Both the position numbers and the translations under genes were made by a program. Source: Ruminococcus sp. (lineage in GTDB: Bacteria; Bacillota; Clostridia; Oscillospirales; Ruminococcaceae). From it: a DNA stretch of 8,324 bases. The first letter of the stretch is position 1, and each line of letters begins with the position of its first letter. The notes under the pieces are model-generated. The model had not been told where the DNA came from, made no database searches, and worked only from the letters and a program-made list of their open reading frames with translations. Shown in pieces: positions 1 to 4,987 of this stretch. The stretch spans positions 1 to 8,324 of the forward strand of contig JAILFF010000174.1 of assembly GCA_024697705.1 (NCBI GenBank), read 5' to 3'.

Positions 1-556
1 GGCTGAGCGACCTGATGCTGCCGGGTATCTTAACGCTTTTGAGCGACGCACATTCGTAAAAGGCGCGGTGTTCTATTTTTTGCAGCCCGTCGGGAAGGTC
101 GGCTTTTGTTATGCCGCATTCGTTGAACGCATAGCTGCCGATAGTCTTTAAGTTTTTTGAGAACTCCACATCGGTAAGATTCGTGCATCCGCTGAAAGCT
201 TTATTGCCGATAGTCTCAACGGTGTCGGAGATCTTTATGCTTTTTAAGAAAACGCAGTTCTTGAACGCCTCTTCGCCGATGGTCTTAACGCCTTCGGGAA
301 CGGTAAGGTTCGGTACGCTGTAAACTGTCTTACAGGAGGTGAGAACTATACCGAGCTTTCTGTCGTATTCAAATGTAAAGACCTGCGAACGGTTGAGTTG
401 TTCGAGCAGCGCTTCGGCTTTGATCGCCGAGCGGGTCTTTTTTATCGCGGCATTTACACGCTCGTCTGACGCTGTTTCACCGCTGTTTTCGTCGAGCAGC
501 CTTGCCGCCGCGGTCACTGCCTTAGCAAGCAGCTTTATACCGAGTCCGAGACCCAT
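1..556 (-). CDS. LRR_5 (BspA-type) leucine-rich repeat protein, 3' end beyond window
   Basis: The reading frame is open from ATG at 556 to the window edge (185 codons seen, no stop), so the C-terminus is missing. SD AAGGAGG (565-571) lies 8 nt before the ATG. Residues 1-55 look helical and charged (MGLGLGIKLLAKAV, then a Lys/Glu/Ala-rich stretch), with no obvious signal peptide. From about residue 91 there are four BspA-like repeats of 22-23 residues with the pattern TIGxxAFxxCxxLKSIKI: TIGEEAF (92), TIGNKAF (115), TIGSYAF (138) and KIEHRAF (160). LRR_5 proteins are usually binding or adhesion proteins, many of them exported. This one may be cytoplasmic, or exported without a classical signal. 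It starts 21 nt after the nrdG stop on the same strand, with no terminator between, so it is probably cotranscribed with nrdG and uppP. The binding partner is unknown. Confidence 0.85.
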   Translation of the reverse strand, partial: MGLGLGIKLLAKAVTAAARLLDENSGETASDERVNAAIKKTRSAIKAEALLEQLNRSQVFTFEYDRKLGIVLTSCKTVYSVPNLTVPEGVKTIGEEAFKNCVFLKSIKISDTVETIGNKAFSGCTNLTDVEFSKNLKTIGSYAFNECGITKADLPDGLQKIEHRAFYECASLKSVKIPGSIRSLS

Positions 557-577
557 AATGCACACCTCCTTGCTGTT

Positions 578-1117
578 TCAGACAAGCTTTATGTCTATAT
601 CGTCCCAGTCGTTTTTCATAAGGACAGCCCTGCCCGCCTTAAGCGAGCGCGGAACGTCCAGATAGCGCTGATTCGAGCTTCCCATGAAGCCCAGTTCAAG
701 GCTCTTTTTCTCCAATATGAACGGACCGTCCACAAGACCGTCAAGCCTCTTTAGCAGCTCGACATAGCCGTTTTCGGGGGTATTTCTTTCGAGCAGTTCC
801 TCAAAAGTGAAGCCCGTGTACGACATTATCCCGAAGCGGGGATATTCCTTTCTTATCCTGTCGGCAAGGGCAATGAGCGCCCTGCACTGACAGAAGGGCT
901 CGCCGCCCGAAAACGTCACGCCGTCAAGCAGCGGGTCGTCCTTTATCATCGCAAAAACGTCGTCCGTCGTGACGACCTCACCGCCCGAGAAATCCCATGT
1001 CTGCGGATTGTGACACCCTTCGCAGTGATGCGGACAGCCCTGCACGAAAAGCGCGAATCTTATCCCGGGACCGTCAACAATAGATTCCGGCTCAACGCCG
1101 GCAATGCGGATATCCAT
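578..1117 (-). CDS. nrdG: Anaerobic ribonucleoside-triphosphate reductase activating protein NrdG
   Basis: This radical-SAM activase installs the glycyl radical on the class III ribonucleotide reductase NrdD, allowing dNTP synthesis without oxygen in the cytoplasm. The cluster motif CPHHCEGC supplies C28, C32 and C35 in the CxxxCxxC spacing of radical-SAM enzymes. It follows the family N-terminal pattern SIVDGPGIRFALFVQGC. SGGEP (residues 70-74) is the SAM-binding glycine motif. The C-terminal GSSNQRYLDVPRSL is typical of NrdG. At 179 aa the length is normal, so the gene looks complete. SD GAGGTG (1125-1130) lies 7 nt before the ATG, immediately after the uppP stop; the 14-nt gap implies cotranscription with uppP. 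nrdD, the partner often encoded next to nrdG, is not in this window. Family assignment is firm; the operon is inferred from spacing. Confidence 0.95.
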   Translation of the reverse strand: MDIRIAGVEPESIVDGPGIRFALFVQGCPHHCEGCHNPQTWDFSGGEVVTTDDVFAMIKDDPLLDGVTFSGGEPFCQCRALIALADRIRKEYPRFGIMSYTGFTFEELLERNTPENGYVELLKRLDGLVDGPFILEKKSLELGFMGSSNQRYLDVPRSLKAGRAVLMKNDWDDIDIKLV

Positions 1118-1131
1118 ACTTTTTCACCTCG

Positions 1132-1995
1132 TTATTTTGCGATAACGCCGAAATAAAGCAGCACAAGTATTCCGAGAACTATCCTGTACCAGCCGAACAC
1201 GGTAAAATCGTGCTTTTTGATGTAGCTCATCATGAAGCGGATAACGAATATCGAGACCGCGAACGCCACGATCATTCCGAGCAAAAGCATACCCGTCTCG
1301 GTGCCTGTCATGGTGCCGCTTTTTAAGAAGAACTTTACGAGCTTCAAAAGGCTTGCGCCGAACATTACGGGTACGGCGAGATAGAACGTAAACTCTGCGG
1401 CGGTAACGCGGCTGACGCCTATCAGAAGCGCCCCGACAATGGTAGCGCCCGAGCGCGATGTGCCGGGGAATACCGCGGCGATAAGCTGAAATGCTCCGAT
1501 CATCACGGCGACGCTGTACGGCATACTTGCAATTGAATTGAATGTCGGCTTTCTGTCGCGGTTGCGCTTTTCGACGACAAGGAAGATGATACCGAACAGA
1601 ATAAGCATGATAGCGACGGTCTGCCAGTTAAAGAACACGGCATTGAGCATATCGTCGAAGAGAACGCCGATTATCGCGGCGGGGATACAGGCAACAAGCA
1701 CCTTGAACCACATCGAAAAGATATCGGTCTTGATGTAAGCGCCGACGCCCTCCTTCGAGAGCGGGTGTTCGTTGTTCTTTTTGCCGAACGGGAAGAGCTG
1801 AGACCGGTACAGCACGACGACCGCCATGATAGCGCCCAGCTGGATAACTACATCGAACATTTCCTTGAACGAGTCGGTGGCATTAAGCTTCAAGAACTCG
1901 TCAACGAGGATAAGGTGTCCCGTACTGCTGACGGGGAGCCATTCGGTTATACCCTCGACGATACCGAGAATAATGACCTTGATAAATTCTACCAT
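1132..1995 (-). CDS. uppP: Undecaprenyl-diphosphate phosphatase UppP (BacA family)
   Basis: This integral membrane enzyme dephosphorylates undecaprenyl diphosphate to the monophosphate, recycling the lipid carrier for peptidoglycan and wall polymers. It commonly gives some bacitracin resistance. Both family signatures are present. The N-terminal one is EGITEWLPVSSTGH, with E14, E18, S24 and H27 matching the catalytic Glu/Ser/His set. The second is PGTSRSG at 177-183, with R181 as the expected catalytic arginine. Long hydrophobic stretches fit the polytopic BacA fold, and 287 aa is within the usual range. The start is ATG at 1995 with SD AAAGGAG (2004-2010) 8 nt upstream. It is the first gene of an apparent uppP-nrdG-LRR unit behind a strong promoter at 2090-2118. 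No oddity was seen in the coding sequence. Confidence 0.96.
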   Translation of the reverse strand: MVEFIKVIILGIVEGITEWLPVSSTGHLILVDEFLKLNATDSFKEMFDVVIQLGAIMAVVVLYRSQLFPFGKKNNEHPLSKEGVGAYIKTDIFSMWFKVLVACIPAAIIGVLFDDMLNAVFFNWQTVAIMLILFGIIFLVVEKRNRDRKPTFNSIASMPYSVAVMIGAFQLIAAVFPGTSRSGATIVGALLIGVSRVTAAEFTFYLAVPVMFGASLLKLVKFFLKSGTMTGTETGMLLLGMIVAFAVSIFVIRFMMSYIKKHDFTVFGWYRIVLGILVLLYFGVIAK

Positions 1996-2024
1996 ACTAC
2001 TTTCTCCTTTTCATACCTGTTACT

Positions 2025-2052
2025 GCTTTTGTTTATATATATTTACAAAAGC
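2025..2052. repeat. Inverted repeat in the uppP 5' untranslated region
   Basis: Perfect 8-bp arms, GCTTTTGT (2025-2032) and ACAAAAGC (2045-2052), flank a 12-nt AT-only centre that is itself built on an ATATATAT palindrome. It lies between the predicted uppP transcription start (about 2083) and the start codon at 1995. It could be a regulator-binding operator or an RNA hairpin in the leader. It lacks a following U-tract, so it is not a convincing terminator. The pattern is seen directly; its function is a guess. Confidence 0.4.
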
Positions 2053-2089
2053 CCTGCGATATTCGCTCGCTTTACGCATAAACATTTTA

Positions 2090-2118
2090 ATTATATCACA
2101 TCGCGCTGAAATAGTCAA
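2090..2118 (-). promoter_or_regulatory. Sigma-A promoter for uppP-nrdG-LRR
   Basis: On the minus strand there is a -35 TTGACT (2118-2113), a 17-nt spacer and a consensus -10 TATAAT (2095-2090). TG one base upstream of the -10 makes it an extended -10 (TGATATAAT). Transcription would begin near 2083, giving a 5' UTR of about 88 nt before uppP. The match is close to ideal, so strong basal expression is expected. Confidence 0.85.
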
Positions 2119-2198
2119 TCAAATAATATGAACAAAATAGAGTATCGCAGGCGGCGATTTTTGCATTTGCGGCGATGAGATCAACAGCGGTCTTAAAC

Positions 2199-2238
2199 AT
2201 AAGTTCAGCCCCGGAATACTGCCCCGGGGCTTGCTTAT
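2199..2238 (-). terminator. Probable terminator after nudC
   Basis: A GC-rich stem AGCCCCGG/CCGGGGCT (2224-2231 with 2207-2214) has a 9-nt loop. It is extended below by ATAAG/CTTAT (2234-2238 with 2199-2203) across a small internal loop. It starts 15 nt after the nudC stop and precedes the uppP promoter. The following U-tract is poor (GTTTAAG), so termination may be incomplete. Confidence 0.6.
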
Positions 2239-2252
2239 AGCTTGATATTGTT

Positions 2253-3065
2253 TCAAATCTCATTATCCCTGAACACCCGCATCATCTCGTTCGTCAGACT
2301 GAAATTGTTTGGCTGCAAGACGATGTCCTCTCGTTTTACCCACTCGGCATATTTCAGTTCGCTTTCGTCCATGCGGATCTCTACGTCGCCGTCGGCTTCG
2401 CAGAAAAATCCCATAAGGATATCCTGAGCCATTCCCCACGGCTGCGACTTGCAGTAGCGGATATTCTTCACTTTAACGCCCGTTTCCTCCATGACCTCGC
2501 GTTCGACCGTTTGTTCGAGCGTTTCGCCTATCTCGGTAAATCCCGCGACAAGCGCGTTGTGAGCGTAGCCCCTTCTGTAACGTGTGATAAGCAGACAGTC
2601 GCCCTTGATTACTCCTACGATCACCGCGGGATTGATACGTGGGTATATCTTTCCGCCGCAGTCACGGCAGACAAGCGCTCTTTCGGTCTTGTCGCAGGAA
2701 AGCTTGCCGCCGCATTTTCCGCAGAATTTGTTGTCGGCGTACCATTTCCACAGATGAAACGCCGTGAAAGCGATGAAAACTTCCTTGCCTGTGCAGCTGT
2801 CGCGGAGTTCTCTTATCGTGCGGAAACCGAAGCCTTCGGGTATCTCGTCGGGCTTGGCGAACGAAAGAAAATAGCGCTTGTCGTCTACCGAAAAGAGATA
2901 TACCGATTCGCCGTCCTTCGCTCCCGCTGTGAAGAAGAGAGCTCCGTTTTCTGCTTTTGAGAGAAGCCGTCCGCTTTCGTCGAAATAAAGCAGATGATCT
3001 CCGTCGTCGGGAGAAAGGTATGTAAAGCTGTTGTCAAGCCTGCTTGGGTAAATGTCCTGTATCAT
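2253..3065 (-). CDS. nudC: NADH pyrophosphatase NudC (zinc-ribbon Nudix hydrolase)
   Basis: NudC hydrolyses NAD(H) to NMN(H) and AMP, and in studied bacteria it also removes NAD caps from RNA 5' ends; it acts in the cytoplasm. The domain order is the family one. A variable N-terminal domain covers about residues 1-110. A zinc ribbon follows with C115, C118, C133 and C136 (CGKCGG and CRDCGG). The Nudix hydrolase domain begins near INPAVIVGVI. The Nudix box runs from G175 to V197, with E181 and the REVMEETGV core carrying the metal-binding glutamates E193 and E194. SQPW (207-210) starts the specificity motif, but the usual PFPxS continuation is replaced by GMAQD, so substrate preference could differ. 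At 270 aa it is complete. SD AGGAGG (3071-3076) is 5 nt before the ATG. The mgtE terminator sits directly upstream of this SD, and no clear separate promoter was found. Confidence 0.92.
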   Translation of the reverse strand: MIQDIYPSRLDNSFTYLSPDDGDHLLYFDESGRLLSKAENGALFFTAGAKDGESVYLFSVDDKRYFLSFAKPDEIPEGFGFRTIRELRDSCTGKEVFIAFTAFHLWKWYADNKFCGKCGGKLSCDKTERALVCRDCGGKIYPRINPAVIVGVIKGDCLLITRYRRGYAHNALVAGFTEIGETLEQTVEREVMEETGVKVKNIRYCKSQPWGMAQDILMGFFCEADGDVEIRMDESELKYAEWVKREDIVLQPNNFSLTNEMMRVFRDNEI

Positions 3066-3079
3066 ATGATCCTCCTTTA

Positions 3080-3116
3080 TAAAAAGTCGGAAACAGCCCC
3101 CGAAGAGCCGTTTCCG
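3080..3116 (-). terminator. Strong intrinsic terminator after mgtE
   Basis: On the minus strand, CGGAAAC (3116-3110) pairs with GTTTCCG (3094-3088). The stem continues inward through GGCTC/GGGCT (with G-U pairs) to a UUCGG-type loop, about 12 bp in all. A run of five T follows (3085-3081). The mgtE stop codon is 10 nt upstream. The U-tract ends only two nucleotides from the AAAGGAGG that serves nudC. Confidence 0.85.
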
Positions 3117-3125
3117 TGATAAGCC

Positions 3126-4562
3126 TTATGCTAATTTAAGAACGTTTATGAGCAGTATCCAGCTCATGCCGTAGTAGGTGACTACCGCCACAAGGTCGTT
3201 GATGGTCGTTATCAGCGGACCCGAAGCAACTGCGGGGTCTACCTTGATCTTCTTGAAGAAGAGCGGAACAAGCGTTCCCACCGAGCTTGAAATAACCATA
3301 GCTATAACAAGCGAAATCCCGATGCACCCCGACACCGAGAACGAAAATCCCGCGCTTCGGTGCTTGACGAGCATGATATACACCCCGACCATCGCGAATG
3401 AAAGCGACCCGAGCAGCAGTCCGTTGCAGAGACCTACCTTCATTTCCTTGGCGACGAGCTGCATTTTCTGATGGAAGGTAAGATTTTCGTCGATAAGCAC
3501 ACGGATAGTTACCGCAAGCGACTGCGTGCCGACGTTACCTGCCATATCGAGTATAAGCGACTGGAAAGCCATAATAAGCGTCAGCTGCGCGATAACTTTC
3601 TCGAAAATGCCGACTACGGCGGAAACCACAAGTCCCAGCCCGAGCAGCGCCAGCAGCCAGGGCAGACGCTTTTTCATGCTTTCCTTAAGCGGCTCCTTGA
3701 TGTCTTCCTCTGCCATCAGACCTGCGAAACGCGCATAGTCCTCGCCCATTTCGTCGTCGGCGGCTTCGATAACGTTCTGCGAGGTGATTACTCCGAGCAG
3801 CTTGTTTCCGTTGTCAAGCACGGGAATGATGTTTTCCGAATAGCCCTTGAGCCCTTCGATACAGTCCTCGATCTCCTCATGTGCGTAGACATACGGGAAC
3901 GACGTAACGATAAGCTCTTCAAGCGGTGTGGTGCTGCGGGCGGTTATCAGGTCTTTTAAGTCGATGGCGCCGTAAAAAACGCCCACCTCGTCCACCACGA
4001 ATATCGTAGAGATATTGTCGTTTTCCTCCGCCTGCCTGACAAGCTCGTTCATCGCCTGCTTTACGCCGATGCCGTCGGTAATGGAGATGTAATTTGTTGT
4101 CATACGGCTGCCTATCTCGTCGTCGTCGAAGGAGGCTATGAGCCTGATCTCGTCGCGGATATCGGGTCTGATAAGCTCGATGATAAGACCGCGCTTGACC
4201 TTTTCGATCTCCCGCAGAACGCTTGCGGCGGTGTCGGTTTCAAGCGACGAAACGACCTCCGCAGCCTTTGACATATCCATTTCGTTAAGATACGCGCCCG
4301 CAGTGTCCTCGTCGGAGAACTCGAAAATTTCCGCGAGCATTTCGGCGGTGCAAATTCTGTAAAGCTTCTTTCTCTCGTTTTCCCCGAGCCTTTCAAGGGC
4401 TTCGGCAACGTCGCTGCCGTGATAGTCCTCAAGCTTTTTCTTCATGACCCGGGGGGTGTCCGTACCTCTTATTATCGAGATTATCTCCGCGGTACGGTCG
4501 GGCTTGGATTCGATAGCCTCGTTATCCTTGCCCTCGATGTTGGTAGTCAATTCTTCCGGCAT
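3126..4562 (-). CDS. mgtE: Magnesium transporter MgtE
   Basis: MgtE is a homodimeric inner-membrane Mg2+ channel gated by its own cytosolic Mg2+-sensing domains. From the chosen start the protein is 478 aa, close to the family norm. In order, it has an MgtE_N superhelical domain (about residues 30-145), two CBS domains (about 150-210 and 215-275), a connecting helix, and five membrane segments from about residue 302. Signature pieces are DMAGNVGTQSLAVTIR in the membrane domain and DPAVASGPLITTINDL, whose Asp (residue 456) matches the pore aspartate. The frame is also open to a TTG at 4607, but that has no SD and its extra 15 codons are mostly hairpin sequence. ATG 4562 is preceded by GTGAGGG, 8 nt away, so I chose it. 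That SD lies in a stem, and a terminator precedes the gene, so expression is probably leader-controlled. Confidence 0.95.
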   Translation of the reverse strand: MPEELTTNIEGKDNEAIESKPDRTAEIISIIRGTDTPRVMKKKLEDYHGSDVAEALERLGENERKKLYRICTAEMLAEIFEFSDEDTAGAYLNEMDMSKAAEVVSSLETDTAASVLREIEKVKRGLIIELIRPDIRDEIRLIASFDDDEIGSRMTTNYISITDGIGVKQAMNELVRQAEENDNISTIFVVDEVGVFYGAIDLKDLITARSTTPLEELIVTSFPYVYAHEEIEDCIEGLKGYSENIIPVLDNGNKLLGVITSQNVIEAADDEMGEDYARFAGLMAEEDIKEPLKESMKKRLPWLLALLGLGLVVSAVVGIFEKVIAQLTLIMAFQSLILDMAGNVGTQSLAVTIRVLIDENLTFHQKMQLVAKEMKVGLCNGLLLGSLSFAMVGVYIMLVKHRSAGFSFSVSGCIGISLVIAMVISSSVGTLVPLFFKKIKVDPAVASGPLITTINDLVAVVTYYGMSWILLINVLKLA

Positions 4563-4570
4563 ACCGGTAT

Positions 4571-4603
4571 CCCTCACTTTCATCAAGATCAGTGAAGTGA
4601 GGG
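4571..4603 (-). promoter_or_regulatory. Hairpin burying the mgtE Shine-Dalgarno
   Basis: CCCTCACTT (4603-4595) pairs perfectly with AAGTGAGGG (4579-4571) around a 15-nt loop. The 3' arm contains GTGAGGG, the only plausible SD for ATG 4562, so the folded form should block ribosome entry. It lies between the leader terminator and the start codon. This suggests translational control in addition to termination. The complementarity is seen directly; the function is inferred. Confidence 0.6.
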
Positions 4604-4612
4604 TCAAATCAA

Positions 4613-4649
4613 GACAAAAACCCCGTCATGGCATAAAGCCGTGAAGGGG
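4613..4649 (-). terminator. Leader terminator upstream of mgtE (attenuator)
   Basis: On the minus strand, CCCC (4649-4646) pairs with GGGG (4624-4621). Further pairs TCA/TGA and GGC/GCC follow across two mismatches, with a UUUAU loop. TTTTTGT comes immediately after (4620-4614). The gene-side position, inside the 5' UTR of mgtE and downstream of its promoter, is what makes it look like an attenuator rather than an end-of-gene terminator. Confidence 0.75.
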
Positions 4650-4728
4650 CAGCGGTATCATCAATATAAACGTCCCGATCGCTCGTTAAAGCCGTCAGGA
4701 CGCCGCAAACGAACGGGGAACAAAGCTT

Positions 4729-4770
4729 TTAACGGCTCGCTCCCGCGCTTTGCATGATAATACGCGGCAT
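4729..4770 (-). CDS. Candidate 13-residue leader peptide in the mgtE leader
   Basis: ATG at 4770 is preceded by GAAGGG (4782-4777) at 6-nt spacing and opens a short frame, MPRIIMQSAGASR, ending at TAA 4731-4729. The stop codon falls exactly in the CCGTTA/CGTTAAA arm that takes part in two alternative leader stems. A ribosome terminating or stalling here would change folding upstream of the terminator. Leader peptides control Mg2+ transporter genes in enterobacteria (mgtL), but this sequence is not a recognisable relative. An overlapping GTG frame (4808-4695, 37 residues, SD GAGG) is a weaker alternative. Translation is unproven; a structured riboswitch without translation is equally possible. 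Confidence 0.3.
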   Translation of the reverse strand: MPRIIMQSAGASR

Positions 4771-4850
4771 AATCGTCCCTTCGACCCTTGACTGTCACCG
4801 TTATTCACTCTGTTCACCTCTCTTTTTTACTGTTATAATAAACATTATAT

Positions 4851-4870
4851 GCAGCATTATGTAATGCCGC
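4851..4870 (-). repeat. 5'-terminal hairpin or palindrome of the mgtE transcript
   Basis: GCGGCATT (4870-4863) pairs with AATGCTGC (4858-4851), eight pairs including one G-U, around a 4-nt loop. It starts about 5 nt after the predicted transcription start. It could stabilise the 5' end of the mRNA or be a DNA operator overlapping the start region. Confidence 0.45.
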
Positions 4871-4880
4871 TTATAGATTT

Positions 4881-4909
4881 ATTTTACCATAATTCCGCGC
4901 TGTTGTCAA
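4881..4909 (-). promoter_or_regulatory. Sigma-A promoter for mgtE
   Basis: On the minus strand there is a perfect -35 TTGACA (4909-4904), a 17-nt spacer and a -10 TAAAAT (4886-4881). An upstream TGG gives an extended -10. Transcription should start near 4875. Such a strong promoter more than 300 nt before the start codon supports control at the leader rather than at initiation. Confidence 0.85.
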
Positions 4910-4918
4910 TAACTCTTT

Positions 4919-4938
4919 AAAAAAATTTCAGTGAAATT
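4919..4938 (-). terminator. Weak AT-rich terminator candidate after the EEP-domain gene
   Basis: AATTTC (4938-4933) pairs with GAAATT (4929-4924) around a 3-nt loop, followed by more T residues (to 4919). The stem is short and AT-rich, so efficiency is doubtful. It lies about 50 nt past the stop at 4988 and just before the mgtE -35 box. Confidence 0.35.
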
Positions 4939-4987
4939 AACATTTTTGTAATTCATCGCTGTCAGCAAACGTCGGCTGAATATGAGA

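Larger units (their letters stand above)
4563..4875 (-). ncRNA. Structured mgtE leader, candidate riboswitch or attenuator
   Basis: About 310 nt of untranslated RNA separate the predicted start (near 4875) from the mgtE ATG. Features seen in order are a 5' hairpin (4870-4851), an SD-like AGAGAGG (4823-4817), and a GAUUAUGC/GUAUUAUC hairpin (4774-4756). Two incompatible pairings share one arm: TAACGG (4803-4798) with CCGTTA (4735-4730), or CGTTAAA plus GC with GC plus TTTAACG (about 4734-4725 with 4692-4684). An intrinsic terminator (4649-4613) and the SD hairpin (4603-4571) follow. CCCCGTT (4718-4712) could pair with GACGGGG (4627-4621) in the terminator 3' arm, acting as an antiterminator. 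Mg2+ transporter genes are often under M-box riboswitches. I looked for the M-box GGTGAGGCTCC and GACGCCAATGGG elements and did not find them. Confidence 0.6.

Noticed and set aside
1765..2109. Plus-strand frames opposite the uppP start and its promoter
   Set aside because: They cross the uppP promoter and 5' UTR and show no domain; they are frame shadows.
2151..2176. Direct repeat GCGGCGAT (2151-2158 and 2169-2176) upstream of the uppP promoter
   Set aside because: The 8-bp repeat is short in a GC-rich patch and has no further support, so chance is likely.
2511..2960. A 149-codon plus-strand frame opposite nudC
   Set aside because: It is antisense to a clearly recognisable NudC, with no SD support and no family resemblance.
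3471..3959. A 162-codon plus-strand frame opposite mgtE
   Set aside because: It is antisense to the MgtE CBS and membrane domains; its composition looks like a mirror frame and no motif was recognised.
4652..4662. GATGATACCGC resembles the T-box sequence GGUGGNACCGCG before a terminator
   Set aside because: The UGGN tRNA-binding bases are not conserved (UGAU), no Stem I features were seen, and T-boxes control amino-acid genes rather than Mg2+ transporters.
4695..4808. A 37-residue frame starting at GTG 4808 with SD GAGG
   Set aside because: It uses a GTG start and overlaps the better ATG frame at 4770. Its composition (Arg/Ser/Lys-rich, no family) gives no support. It is kept only as an alternative leader ORF.
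4844..4849. A second TATAAT-like -10 within the mgtE leader
   Set aside because: No -35 lies at suitable spacing (AAGCGG there), and it falls downstream of a much better promoter.
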